A stretch of 64,000 bases of DNA from contig CAXUEX010000001.1 in the NCBI GenBank assembly GCA_964250215.1, forward strand, positions 10,898 to 74,897, in the 5' to 3' direction. Under the pieces are notes generated by a model that was not told the DNA's origin, did not search any database, and saw only the letters and a program-made list of their open reading frames with translations. The position numbers and the translations under genes are program-made. Below, one piece after another: positions 36,408 through 47,656 of this stretch. The stretch is from DAIDJM01 sp964250215. Lineage in GTDB: Bacteria; Pseudomonadota; Alphaproteobacteria; Acetobacterales; Acetobacteraceae. The number at the start of each line of letters is the position of its first letter. The stretch's first letter is position 1.

Positions 36408-38348
36408 TCAGAACTCGTAGGAGAGCGCGGCGGAGACGAAATCGCGATCGATCAGGCCGTAGAACTTGCCGCCATCGAAAACCGGAAAGTGGTTGGTGTA
36501 TTGCACGTTGAGGCTCCAGGCCTGCAGATAGGTGAAGGTTGCCCCCACACTAGCCGCCGCCGTGTTCTCTTGCCAGACATTCGCGCCGACCGGGCTGGTG
36601 CCGAGGAAATCGTGCTGCAGCGAGATCTGCGGCTTCATGTCGATGCCGTAGGGCAGCACGTTCGGCATATCGACGATGAGCTGCACCGTGTAGGCGCCGG
36701 CGGTCTGCGTCGCCAGGCCCTTGCGGCTGATCGGGTAGGTCTGGTTCACCGTAGCGCCTAGCGTGAAGGCCGAATTGGTGTCGGTAGAATAAGAGCTGTT
36801 CAGAATGCCGCGATCGCGCGGGAAATCGTGCACATAGTCGAGGCCGATTTCGCCCACGAGCACGACGCTGTTCACATACAGTTCGGGAATCGAATTCCAG
36901 AGCTTCGTGCCCGTCACCTGGAACTGGCTGACGGGATAGCGCTTCCAGCCATTGATGATCTGATTGAAGCCCGGAACGCCGCCATTCGCCAAGATCGTGG
37001 GATCCGTGCGCGCCGCATTGCAGACGAAATTGCTCACCGCACTGGCCAGCGCCGAATTGTTGATCTCGCACACGGCCGGGCTGTCGGCCTGCAGCGTCAG
37101 GTCGGAGGACGCGAGCTGGAGCGGCTGGTTGAGGCGGTTGGAATACTCTCCCTGGATGGCAACGCCGCCGGGCGCATTAAAGTTGAAGCTGGCGCCGATC
37201 AGATGGATGTCCTTCGGATAATCGGCAAAGAACGAGGCGGTCGCATTATAGGTGTTCTTGGCGTATTGAATGCCCGGCCCAAGCAGCGAAGTGAACGGAT
37301 TGGGCAGCACCTGCGTATTCGGCAGCCCGAGCGCGCCCGGGCTGATATTCGCCGAGCCGGAGCGATACGATCCGAACGGAGTGCGGCTATCGTAATTTTC
37401 GAAGTAGAGGCCGAACTCGGCATCGCCCAATTGCGGCACGGTTTTTCGCAGTGCCACGCCGAACTCGTCGAGCCCGGTCGGATGCCGGTCCAGGCTGCGG
37501 TTGATGGCGCCTCCGAACACCACGTTCTTGGCCAGGCTTGCGGCATAGATGCTGCGATACGCATCCGGCAGGAAGCTGTAGAGCACGCCGTAGCGGCCGC
37601 CATCGAGCAGCGTATCGTTATTTCCAAAGAATGAACCCACGGGTTCCAGCCGGTCGCGCGTCCACACCGGCTGCCAGAACGCCTCGATGTTCAGATCGGG
37701 GACAATTTCGGTTTTCACATCCAGCACCGGAATCGGCAGAAAGCCGTTGCGCAGCTCGGAACCCGGCGTGCGCAGCGCGGTGACGTCGATCGGATTGATC
37801 GAATTGATACCGAACTGGATAAACGTGCTCTCGCCCCAGTTCAGCGCCTGGTTGCCGACGCGGATATCAAAGGCGTGGCCGAAAATTTCCGGCCGCGCGA
37901 ACACATAGGCGTCCAGCAGCCGCAGATCGGCGCCGATATCGCGCACCGCAGCGCGGGATAGCGGGAAACGCGCCCCCTGCACGTCGCTGTCGATCACCGG
38001 ATCGTAAAAACCGGTGGCGCGCACGAACAGGCCGTAATCGTCGTGCTTGATCTGCAGTTCGGTGGTGATGCGCTGCTGCGCCGCCACCGGGCCGCCCGGC
38101 CGGTAATTCAGCGTGCCGTTATCCGAATTCGGCAATGGAAACTGACCGCCATTGATAACGCCAACGAAACGGGGATCGATGTCGGAGGTGCGCAGGTCCA
38201 CGCCCGAGGTGAGCGTCGTATCCAGGCTGACTTCGTATTCGCCCACCTGCGTTTCAAACGCGCGGGCGCCCCCCGCCGCGAGAAGGCCGATCGCCGCCGC
38301 GCCTGCTAATAGCGCGCGCCTGCTGCCACTCCGGAACCGTTGATTCAC
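36408..38348 (-). CDS. DUF1302 family protein, putative outer-membrane beta-barrel
   Basis: 646 aa. GTG start at 38348 preceded by GGGGGAGGAAAGC, the best ribosome site in the window; an ATG 11 codons upstream lacks one. Signal peptide (RALLAGAAAIGLLAAGGARA). The mature protein has alternating beta strands with Asn-rich turns and ends in a typical barrel C-terminus, DFVSAALSYEF, with terminal Phe. DUF1302 features include VRATGFYDPVIDSDVQGARF, RVGNQALNWGESTFIQFG and TALRTPGSELRNGFLPIPV. It is the first gene of the operon with the YCF48-like and RND proteins. In many Proteobacteria a DUF1329 gene accompanies it; none is here. Probably an outer-membrane channel or receptor for the exported compound. 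Confidence 0.88.
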   Translation of the reverse strand: MNQRFRSGSRRALLAGAAAIGLLAAGGARAFETQVGEYEVSLDTTLTSGVDLRTSDIDPRFVGVINGGQFPLPNSDNGTLNYRPGGPVAAQQRITTELQIKHDDYGLFVRATGFYDPVIDSDVQGARFPLSRAAVRDIGADLRLLDAYVFARPEIFGHAFDIRVGNQALNWGESTFIQFGINSINPIDVTALRTPGSELRNGFLPIPVLDVKTEIVPDLNIEAFWQPVWTRDRLEPVGSFFGNNDTLLDGGRYGVLYSFLPDAYRSIYAASLAKNVVFGGAINRSLDRHPTGLDEFGVALRKTVPQLGDAEFGLYFENYDSRTPFGSYRSGSANISPGALGLPNTQVLPNPFTSLLGPGIQYAKNTYNATASFFADYPKDIHLIGASFNFNAPGGVAIQGEYSNRLNQPLQLASSDLTLQADSPAVCEINNSALASAVSNFVCNAARTDPTILANGGVPGFNQIINGWKRYPVSQFQVTGTKLWNSIPELYVNSVVLVGEIGLDYVHDFPRDRGILNSSYSTDTNSAFTLGATVNQTYPISRKGLATQTAGAYTVQLIVDMPNVLPYGIDMKPQISLQHDFLGTSPVGANVWQENTAAASVGATFTYLQAWSLNVQYTNHFPVFDGGKFYGLIDRDFVSAALSYEF

Positions 38349-38413
38349 GCTTGCTTTCCTCCCCCTGGAAGCCCGCGGCATCTGTGGCCGGCGTGGCGAA
38401 CAACCTTCTTTCG

Positions 38414-38443
38414 GCTTTAGGGTGCGCACTCTAACTGCGTCAA
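38414..38443 (-). promoter_or_regulatory. Promoter candidate for the DUF1302 operon
   Basis: On the minus strand TTGACG, an 18-base spacer, then TAAAGC, ending about 65 bases before the GTG start. The -35 box is good and the -10 box weak. Confidence 0.35.
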
Positions 38444-38601
38444 GCAAGTCACGGTGGGACGTTACACGTTGGCCACAGTGCGCCCGCGCCTGGGGCCCAG
38501 GCTGGGTGGCTTCTCCCGCTGGCTCCGTGTTGCGGCCAGTCTCGACAAGCGCCTAGCCCTGCCCCACCTTCCGGCGCGACCCTATCGGAGACGCCATCCG
38601 C

Positions 38602-39273
38602 ATGATCCCCCTGAACCGGCGACTGCAAGACGAGCCGGAGCACGATCCCGAAGTGCCGGAGCCGATCGGCCCCGAGCCGCGGGAGCCAGACGAAAACCGC
38701 ACGCTTTCCAGCCCGATCAACGAGCTGGAAAGCCGGCTGCTGAAGCAGCGCAAGGTGCTGATTTTCGGCGCGATCAACGACCGTGTGGCGCGCGACGTCA
38801 CCGGAAGGCTGCTTGCGCTTGCCAGCGCCAGCGCCGACCCGATCGATGTGTACGTGAACTCGCCCGGCGGCCATGTGGAGAGCGGCGACACGATCCACGA
38901 CATGATCCGGTTCGTGGATGCCGAGGCACCGGTACGCATGATCGGCACGGGATGGGTGGCCAGCGCCGGCGCGTTGATCTTCCTAGCCGGCAGGAAGGAA
39001 CGCCGGTTCTGCCTGCCGAAGACCCGTTTTCTGCTGCACCAGCCGATGGGCGGCGTGCGCGGGCCGGCCGTGGACATCGCCATCGAGGCGCGGGAGATCG
39101 TGAAGATGCGGGAGCGGCTGAACCGGCTGATCGCGACCGAGACCGGGCAGGCCTACGAGAAAGTGGCTAAGGATACCGACCGTAATTACTGGATGAGCGC
39201 CGAGGAGGCGATCACCTACGGCATGGTGGGCAGTATTATCTCGAGCATGAAGCAGTTGCCTCTGGCGGCATAA
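38602..39273 (+). CDS. ClpP-type serine protease subunit (paralogue with N-terminal extension)
   Basis: 223 aa. The ClpP fold spans about residues 35-220. The catalytic triad is intact: Ser121 in GTGWVASAGALIFLAG, His146 in TRFLLHQPMGG and Asp191 in AKDTDRNYWMSAEEAI. The oxyanion loop is NSPGGHVESGDTIHDMI. The first 33 residues are an acidic Pro/Glu-rich extension (EPEHDPEVPEPIGPEPREPD), not usual in housekeeping ClpP. No clpX, tig or lon is adjacent, so this is probably an accessory ClpP that may form mixed rings with the main one. A strong terminator follows. The ATG has CGGAG about 12 bases upstream. Confidence 0.88.
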   Translation: MIPLNRRLQDEPEHDPEVPEPIGPEPREPDENRTLSSPINELESRLLKQRKVLIFGAINDRVARDVTGRLLALASASADPIDVYVNSPGGHVESGDTIHDMIRFVDAEAPVRMIGTGWVASAGALIFLAGRKERRFCLPKTRFLLHQPMGGVRGPAVDIAIEAREIVKMRERLNRLIATETGQAYEKVAKDTDRNYWMSAEEAITYGMVGSIISSMKQLPLAA

Positions 39274-39279
39274 GCCTGC

Positions 39280-39317
39280 GCCGGCGGCAGGGCGAGTTGC
39301 CCCGACCGCCGGCTTTT
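39280..39317 (+). terminator. Rho-independent terminator after the ClpP paralogue
   Basis: GCCGGCGG at 39280-39287 pairs with CCGCCGGC at 39306-39313, an 8-bp stem, followed directly by TTTTAT. It begins seven bases after the clpP-like stop. Confidence 0.7.
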
Positions 39318-39322
39318 ATGCA

Positions 39323-39532
39323 TCAGGTCCGGACGCTGCCCCTGAGCGCGGGTGGGTCGCTCGCCGGGAAGCTCTCGCGACTGGCTTCGTCGACTCGCTC
39401 GTCTGGCGTCTCGTCGAAATCTTCCTCGTCGTCCTCTTCGTCCTCACCTTCGTCGTCGATCTCGTCGTCGGGGTCGTTGTCCTCGATCTCGTTGTCTTCG
39501 GGCTCTTCTTGGGTCTCACGGGTGCCGCTCAT
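39323..39532 (-). CDS. Small acidic protein with ESFPASDPPA motif
   Basis: 69 aa, about half Asp and Glu: ETQEEPEDNEIEDNDPDDE, then DDEGEDEEDDEEDFDE. It ends VDEASRESFPASDPPALRG, a short motif I recognise at the C-terminus of many small proteobacterial proteins of unknown function. The ATG at 39532 has AGGAG six bases upstream, which favours it over two earlier in-frame starts. No membrane segment or cysteine. Intrinsic disorder is likely. It converges on the ClpP paralogue and lies 69 bases after the phosphatidylserine decarboxylase start-to-stop run on the same strand. Role unknown. Confidence 0.7.
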   Translation of the reverse strand: MSGTRETQEEPEDNEIEDNDPDDEIDDEGEDEEDDEEDFDETPDERVDEASRESFPASDPPALRGSVRT

Positions 39533-39601
39533 CTCGATCTCCTGCATGGCGCCCGTGGGCAACGCAGCCGCGCAAGGCGGTTTCCTTTGAGCGAGCTTCG
39601 T

Positions 39602-40273
39602 TCAAGACGGGGAGACGATCGCCATCACCGTCTCGCCGCCCACTGCGATCTGGCCGGGTGACACGAGGGGGGTGATGCCTTCCGGCAGGTAAAGGTCGGT
39701 GCGGCTGCCGAAGCGGATTAGCCCGAAGCGGTCCCCGGCCGCGAGCGTGTCGCGCTCGCGCGGCTCGCAGACGATGCGGCGGGCCACGAGGCCGGCGATC
39801 TGCACCACGGCCAGCGTGCCGCCGCCGGGCAGCGCGATGGCGAGGGCGTTGCGCTCGTTGGTCTCGCTCGCCTTGTCGAGGCTCGCATCGAGGAAGCGGC
39901 CCGCGCGATAGGCGATGCGCATCACGGTGCCGTTGGCCGGCACGCGGTTGATGTGAACATCAATGATGGAGAGAAAAGTGGCGATCCTCCAGCGCGGCGC
40001 CTCGCCCAGGCCCAGCTCCGGCGGCGGCGCGGCCATGACGATAGAAACGATGTGACCGTCAGCCGGCGCCAGGATCGCGCCCGGCAGGGGCGGCACCACC
40101 CGTTCCGGGTCGCGGAAGAAGAAGGCGCAGAATGCCGCGAAGCCGAGCCCCGCGGCGGCGACGGCCGGGTGCAGGAACAGCCCCGCCGCGGCAAGCCCAA
40201 GCCCCCCGGCAATGAAGGGCATCCCGGCCCGGTGCGGCCGAGCCAGCACGAGCCGCCAAGAAGAAAGCGCCAT
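39602..40273 (-). CDS. psd: Phosphatidylserine decarboxylase proenzyme
   Basis: 223 aa, the short (archaeal-type) form. It makes phosphatidylethanolamine from phosphatidylserine at the inner membrane. Two hydrophobic segments come first (PFIAGGLGLAAAGLF and AGLGFAAFCAFFFRDPERVVP). The conserved parts are ILAPADGHIVSI, TFLSIIDVHINRVPANG and FGLIRFGSRTDLYLPEG. Self-cleavage at Gly-Ser in RFGSR creates the pyruvoyl group. The ATG at 40273 begins right before SSWRLVLARPHRAG, as in relatives, but has no good ribosome site. A GTG at 40315 has AAGGAAA upstream but lies at the edge of a palindromic repeat. The usual partner pssA is not seen here. Confidence 0.92.
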   Translation of the reverse strand: MALSSWRLVLARPHRAGMPFIAGGLGLAAAGLFLHPAVAAAGLGFAAFCAFFFRDPERVVPPLPGAILAPADGHIVSIVMAAPPPELGLGEAPRWRIATFLSIIDVHINRVPANGTVMRIAYRAGRFLDASLDKASETNERNALAIALPGGGTLAVVQIAGLVARRIVCEPRERDTLAAGDRFGLIRFGSRTDLYLPEGITPLVSPGQIAVGGETVMAIVSPS

Positions 40274-40315
40274 GACAAGGCGGATGGGTGTCGCCGCGGT
40301 CCGGGTCAAGTTCAC

Positions 40316-40388
40316 GAAAGTTTCCTTGCTTCTTTCTTTCAATAAAGAAGGATTTTGGATTTTTTTAAAAAAAGAACCAAGAGGCTTT
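40316..40388. repeat. Palindromic intergenic repeat, copy A (double unit)
   Basis: The plus strand reads GAAAGTTTCCTTGCTTC, then TTTCTTTCAATAAAGAAG (stem CTTCTTT/AAAGAAG). A second, degenerate unit follows in the opposite orientation (minus strand AAAGCCTCTTGGTTC, then seven T and seven A). It fills the divergent space between psd and glmU. The same motif occurs at 48863, 53651 and 57583. Confidence 0.7.
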
Positions 40389-40464
40389 GATTCGTAATTG
40401 GGGGTAATCAAACGTGCGACGTTGCCGGTTGCCGTGGCGCGCGCGGCGCAGGTACAGGGGCGGC

Positions 40465-41778
40465 ATGGAGCGCGTGGCGGTGATTTTGGCGGCGGGGCTG
40501 GGCACGCGCATGAAATCGGTGCGGCCGAAGGCGGCGCACGCCATCGCCGGCCGACCCATGCTGCTCCATCTCATTGAGGCGGCCGCGCAGGTGTTTTCCC
40601 GCATCGTGGTGGTGATCGGCCCGAATATGCCGGAACTGGAACGCCTGGCGGCGCCACACGCGCTGGTTGTGCAACGCGAACGGCTTGGCACGGGCCATGC
40701 CGCTTTGCAGGCGGCTGGCGCATTTGGCGCCGGCGAGGTGGCGATCCTATTCGCCGACAACCCGCTGATCCGGCCGGACACTTTGTGCGCGCTGCTGGCG
40801 GCGCGGCAATCGCGGGGCGCTGGCTTGGCGCTGATGGCCATGCGCCCCGCCGATCCCGGACAATACGGGCGGCTGGTTGTCCGGGATGGCACCGTGCTGC
40901 GCATCGTGGAATGGGCCGATGCGAGCGAAACCGAGCGGGCGCTTCCGCTGTGCAACGCGGGCGCGCTGTGCGGCGCCGCGCCGCGCCTGGCCAGCTGGTT
41001 GCGTGAGATTCGGCCGCAGAACGCAAAAGGCGAGTTCTATCTGACCGATGTGGTGGCGCTGGCGGTGCGCGACGGAGCCTGCGTGACGTATGCCGAGGGG
41101 CCGGAGGCCGAGCTGCGCGGGATCAATTCGCGTGCGGAACTGGCAGCGGCTGAGGCGGCAATGCAGGTGCGTTTGCGCGCGGCGGCGATGTCCGGCGGCG
41201 CGAGTTTCACGGCGCCGGAGACGGTTTTTCTATCCTTCGACACCGTGCTGGCGCCGGATACGGAAATTGGGCCTTTCACCGTGTTCGGGCCGGGCGTGCT
41301 TGTGGAGGGGGCAGCGGAAATCCGCGCCTTCAGCCATCTGGAGGGATGCCGCGTGCAGGCAGGCGCGGTGGTGGGACCATATGCGCGGCTGCGGCCCGGC
41401 ACGGTGGTGGGGCCTGGCGCGCATGTGGGCAATTTCGTGGAGCTGAAAGCGGTTTCGCTCGGCGCGGGTGCCAAGGCCAACCATCTGACCTATCTGGGCG
41501 ATGCCGAAATCGGCGCCGGCACGAATATCGGCGCCGGCACGATCACTTGCAACTATGATGGTTTCGCCAAGCACCGGACGCGCATCGGGGCGAACGTGTT
41601 CGTGGGATCGGATGCTGTACTGGTAGCGCCGGTGGCGCTGGGCGATGGCGCGTTCGTGGCGGCGGGCAGCGTGATCACCGAAAATGTGGCGCCGGACGCG
41701 ATGGCTTTCGGCCGGGCGCGCCAGGCGGCCAAGCCCGGTGCCGGCGCGGCATTTCGGGCGCGAAAGGGAAAGCGCTGA
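40465..41778 (+). CDS. glmU: Bifunctional GlmU: GlcN-1-P acetyltransferase / GlcNAc-1-P uridyltransferase
   Basis: 437 aa. The N-terminal uridyltransferase domain has VAVILAAGLGTRMKS (GxGTRMxS loop), QRERLGTGHAAL and LFADNPLIRP, with the metal-binding aspartate. Family proteins usually read GDxPLI here, so the ADNPLI wording is a small variant. After about residue 235 comes a left-handed beta-helix of hexapeptide repeats (VVGPYARLRPGTVVGPGAHVG) with VELKAVSLGAGAKANHLTYLG and TITCNYDGFAKHRTRIG, the acetyltransferase site. It makes UDP-GlcNAc for peptidoglycan and LPS. The ATG has AGGGGC upstream. Its TGA overlaps the glmS ATG by one base (TGATG), so the two hexosamine genes are coupled. Confidence 0.96.
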   Translation: MERVAVILAAGLGTRMKSVRPKAAHAIAGRPMLLHLIEAAAQVFSRIVVVIGPNMPELERLAAPHALVVQRERLGTGHAALQAAGAFGAGEVAILFADNPLIRPDTLCALLAARQSRGAGLALMAMRPADPGQYGRLVVRDGTVLRIVEWADASETERALPLCNAGALCGAAPRLASWLREIRPQNAKGEFYLTDVVALAVRDGACVTYAEGPEAELRGINSRAELAAAEAAMQVRLRAAAMSGGASFTAPETVFLSFDTVLAPDTEIGPFTVFGPGVLVEGAAEIRAFSHLEGCRVQAGAVVGPYARLRPGTVVGPGAHVGNFVELKAVSLGAGAKANHLTYLGDAEIGAGTNIGAGTITCNYDGFAKHRTRIGANVFVGSDAVLVAPVALGDGAFVAAGSVITENVAPDAMAFGRARQAAKPGAGAAFRARKGKR

Positions 41779-43604
41779 TGTGCGGCATCGTCGGTGTGAT
41801 CGGGCGCGGGGCGGCCACCCCGAAGCTGCTGGATGCGCTGCAGCGCCTGGAATATCGCGGCTACGACAGTGCCGGCATTGCCACTCTGGTGAATGGCCAC
41901 ATCGAACGCCGCCGCGCGGAGGGCAAGCTGGCCAATCTGGCGCGCGCGATCGAAGCGCAACCGCTGCCTGGCAGCACCGGCATCGGGCACACGCGCTGGG
42001 CAACGCACGGCGCACCCACGGAGACGAACGCGCATCCGCACGGCACGGTGCGGGTGAGCCTGGTGCATAACGGGATTATCGAGAACCATGCCGAGCTGCG
42101 GCGCGAGCTGGAGGCGGCCGGCCAGGAATTCTCCACCGAGACCGACACCGAAACGGTAGCGCAACTGCTGGATTATTTGCTGGCGCAAGGGGCTTCTCCG
42201 GAGGAAGCGGCGCGCGATGCGTTCCGACGGCTGGAAGGAGCTTATGCGCTGGCCGCCATCTTTGCCGGGCATGGCGAGCTGATGATCGGCGCGCAGCACG
42301 GTGCGCCGCTGGCGGTGGGATATGGCGAGGGCGAGATGTATCTCGGCTCCGACGCGCTGGCGCTTGCGCCGCTAACCCGCCAGATCGCGTATCTGCACGA
42401 TGGCGATTGGACGGTGGTTTCCGGCGATGGCGCGCGCGTGTTTGAGGCTTCGGGCGCAGAAGCGCGGCGCGAGGTGAAGCAGACGGCGCTTTCCGGTGCG
42501 GCGATCGGCAAGGGCGGCTTCCGGCATTACATGGAAAAGGAGCTGCACGAGCATCCGGCCGTGATCGGCGACAGTCTGCGCCGCATGGTGGATCCAGCAA
42601 CGCGGGCGGTGACGCTGCCGGAACTGCCGGTGGATTTCGCGCAGGTGCCGCGCGCCACGTTCACGGCCTGCGGCTCGGCGTTCTATGCTGCGTTGGTTGG
42701 CCGCAACTGGTTTGAATCGCTGGCCAGATTGCCGGCGGACGCGGATGTGGCGAGTGAGTTCCGCTATCGCGAGCCGCCGCTGCCGCCGGGAGGTTTAGGC
42801 TTGCTCGTGAGCCAGAGCGGCGAGACGGCCGATACATTGGCCGCCCTGCGGACCATGAAGGCCGCGGGACAGAAGATAGTATCGGTGCTGAACGTGCCGG
42901 AGAGCAGCATGGCGCGCGAAAGCGATGCGGTGCTGCGCACGGTGGCGGGCCCGGAAATCGGCGTGGCGAGCACGAAGGCGTTCACGGCGCAGCTTGCGGT
43001 GCTGGCCTGCCTGGCAATCGCGGCGGCGCGGGCGCGCGGCACGATTGACGCGGCGCGCGAGGGCGCGTTGACGCAGGCACTGCTGCATGTGCCGGGGCTG
43101 GCAGCAGAAATCCTGGACCGGTCGGGTGACGCGGTGCAGCGCATCGCCGCGCGCGTGGCGGAAGCGCGGGACGTGCTGTATCTCGGCCGCGGCAATTGCT
43201 TTCCGATCGCCATGGAAGGCGCGCTGAAGCTGAAGGAGATCAGCTACATCCATGCGGAGGGATATGCCGCTGGCGAAATGAAGCACGGGCCGATCGCGCT
43301 GATCGATCGCGCGGTGCCGATCATTGGGCTGGCCCCGTCCGGGCCGCTGTTCGAAAAGACTGCATCCAATTTGCAGGAGGCGCAGGCGCGCGGCGGACAG
43401 ATCGTGCTGTTCACCGATGCGGCCGGCGCCGAGCGTCTGGGCCATATCGCGGTGGAGACGCTGGTGCTGCCGGATGTGGATCCGTTCGCGGCACCCTTGC
43501 TGTATGCAATCCCCGTTCAGTGGCTCGCGTATTGCGTGGCGGTGCTGAAGGGCACGGATGTGGACCAGCCGCGCAACCTGGCAAAGTCGGTGACGGTGGA
43601 GTGA
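41778..43604 (+). CDS. glmS: Glutamine-fructose-6-phosphate aminotransferase
   Basis: 608 aa, full length. It forms glucosamine 6-phosphate from fructose 6-phosphate and glutamine. Catalytic Cys2 follows the start (MCGIVGVIGRG). The glutaminase domain has LEYRGYDSAGIATL, GHTRWATHGAPTETNAHPH and VHNGIIENHAELR. Two SIS domains follow (FTACGSAFYAALVGRNWFE and LLVSQSGETADTLAALR), and YAAGEMKHGPIALIDR is present. The C-terminus PRNLAKSVTVE is the conserved swivel tail. There is no sign of a glmS ribozyme upstream, as expected outside Gram-positives. A terminator follows. Confidence 0.98.
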   Translation: MCGIVGVIGRGAATPKLLDALQRLEYRGYDSAGIATLVNGHIERRRAEGKLANLARAIEAQPLPGSTGIGHTRWATHGAPTETNAHPHGTVRVSLVHNGIIENHAELRRELEAAGQEFSTETDTETVAQLLDYLLAQGASPEEAARDAFRRLEGAYALAAIFAGHGELMIGAQHGAPLAVGYGEGEMYLGSDALALAPLTRQIAYLHDGDWTVVSGDGARVFEASGAEARREVKQTALSGAAIGKGGFRHYMEKELHEHPAVIGDSLRRMVDPATRAVTLPELPVDFAQVPRATFTACGSAFYAALVGRNWFESLARLPADADVASEFRYREPPLPPGGLGLLVSQSGETADTLAALRTMKAAGQKIVSVLNVPESSMARESDAVLRTVAGPEIGVASTKAFTAQLAVLACLAIAAARARGTIDAAREGALTQALLHVPGLAAEILDRSGDAVQRIAARVAEARDVLYLGRGNCFPIAMEGALKLKEISYIHAEGYAAGEMKHGPIALIDRAVPIIGLAPSGPLFEKTASNLQEAQARGGQIVLFTDAAGAERLGHIAVETLVLPDVDPFAAPLLYAIPVQWLAYCVAVLKGTDVDQPRNLAKSVTVE

Positions 43605-43605
43605 C

Positions 43606-43634
43606 CGGCGGGGCGGTGCCCGCCGATGTTTTCT
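43606..43634 (+). terminator. Terminator between glmS and glnA
   Basis: CGGCGGG at 43606-43612 and CCCGCCG at 43619-43625 form a 7-bp stem with a 6-base loop, followed by ATGTTTTCT. It lies between the two convergent stop codons. Confidence 0.6.
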
Positions 43635-45060
43635 ACACCGAGTAGTACATCTCGAATTCCACGGGATGCGGCGTGTGTTCGAAGCGAAATACCTCGGTCC
43701 ACTTCAGATCGATGTAGCTCTCGATCTGGTCCTTTCCGAACACGTCGCCGGTCAGCAGGAAATCGTGGTCGGCGGCCAGCGCACCGAGCGCCTCGCGCAA
43801 GGACCCGCACACGGTGGGAATGCCCTTCAGCTCCTCGGGCGGCAGGTCGTAGAGGTCCTTGTCCATCGGGTCGCCGGGGTGAATCTTGTTTCGGATACCG
43901 TCCAATCCCGCCATCAGCATGGCGGCGAACGCCAGATACGGATTGGCGGTGGGATCGGGAAACCGCACCTCCACGCGCTTGGCTTTCGGGTTTGTGGCAT
44001 ACGGGATGCGGCACGAGGCCGAACGGTTACGCGCCGAATAGGCCAGCAGCACCGGCGCCTCGAAACCCGGAATCAGCCGCTTGTAGCTGTTCGTACTGGG
44101 GTTGGTGAAGGCGTTCAGCGCCTTTGCATGCTTGATGATTCCGCCGATGTAGTGCAGCGCCATTTCCGATAGATCGGCGTACGCGTTGCCAGCAAACAGC
44201 GGCTTGCCGCTCTTCCAGATCGATTGGTGCACGTGCATGCCGCTGCCGTTGTCGCCATACACCGGTTTCGGCATGAAAGTGGCGGTCTTGCCGTAGCTGT
44301 GCGCCACGTTGTGGATGCAGTATTTGTAGATCTGCAGGTGGTCCGCCATGCGCACCAGCGGGCCGAATTTCATGCCAAGCTCGTGCTGGCTCTGCGCCAC
44401 TTCGTGGTGGTGCTTCTCCACGATCACGCCCATCTCGCCCATGGAGCTGAGCATCTCGGCGCGCAGATCGCTCTCGCTGTCCACCGGCGGCACCGGGAAA
44501 TAGCCGCCCTTGATGCCGGGGCGGTGGCCCATATTGCCTTCCGGATAGTCCTTGAGCGACGCCTGCGGGCCTTCCTGGCTGTCGAGCTGGTAGATGCCGT
44601 AATTGCCGCCGGTGCCGAACTTCACTGTGTCGAACACGAAAAATTCGGCTTCGGGGCCAAAGAAAGCAGTGTCGCCGATACCGGAGGCTTTCAGATACTG
44701 CTCGGCTTTTTTGGCGGTCCCGCGCGGATCGCGGCTGTACGGCTGGCCGGTGGAAGGCTCCACGATGTCACAGAAAAGAATCAAGCTCGGCTTGGCCGAG
44801 AACGGGTCCATCGTCGCGGTGGCCGCATCCGGCATCAGGATCATGTCGCTCTCGTTAATCGCCTTCCAGCCGGCGATCGAGGAACCATCGAACATGATGC
44901 CGTCACGGAACACGTCTTCGTCGATGGTGCTCACGTGCTGCGCGGTGTGCTGCCACTTGCCGCGCGGATCGGTGAAGCGGAGATCGACATACTCCACCGA
45001 ATTCTCCCGCAGCAGCTCCATCACGTGCTCGGGCCCGTGCGCCTCGTCGTGTTTCGCCAT
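43633..45060 (-). CDS. glnA: Glutamine synthetase type I
   Basis: 475 aa, GSI-beta type. It ligates ammonia to glutamate with ATP. Landmarks are [17 protein letters not shown], the metal ligands in [28 protein letters not shown], the flexible loop [21 protein letters not shown], and [20 protein letters not shown]. The adenylylation tyrosine is present in [10 protein letters not shown], so activity is probably controlled by GlnE. The ATG is preceded by GAGGT five bases away. It follows glnB by 93 bases on the same strand and likely shares the sigma-54 promoter found upstream of glnB. Confidence 0.98.
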   Translation of the reverse strand: MAKHDEAHGPEHVMELLRENSVEYVDLRFTDPRGKWQHTAQHVSTIDEDVFRDGIMFDGSSIAGWKAINESDMILMPDAATATMDPFSAKPSLILFCDIVEPSTGQPYSRDPRGTAKKAEQYLKASGIGDTAFFGPEAEFFVFDTVKFGTGGNYGIYQLDSQEGPQASLKDYPEGNMGHRPGIKGGYFPVPPVDSESDLRAEMLSSMGEMGVIVEKHHHEVAQSQHELGMKFGPLVRMADHLQIYKYCIHNVAHSYGKTATFMPKPVYGDNGSGMHVHQSIWKSGKPLFAGNAYADLSEMALHYIGGIIKHAKALNAFTNPSTNSYKRLIPGFEAPVLLAYSARNRSASCRIPYATNPKAKRVEVRFPDPTANPYLAFAAMLMAGLDGIRNKIHPGDPMDKDLYDLPPEELKGIPTVCGSLREALGALAADHDFLLTGDVFGKDQIESYIDLKWTEVFRFEHTPHPVEFEMYYSV

Positions 45061-45153
45061 GTGACCTCGATGTCCCCAAAAAAAGCGTGCGCCGATCGGC
45101 GCGGATGGTAGTGCAAGAAGAAGGCCAGTTAGCCTGCCCCTGGACTTCCCTCC

Positions 45154-47652
<2,499 letters not shown>

Positions 47653-47656
<4 letters not shown>

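Noticed and set aside
41679..41777. glmS ribozyme or riboswitch before glmS
   Set aside because: The glmU stop overlaps the glmS start, leaving no leader, and the ribozyme is known from Gram-positive bacteria.
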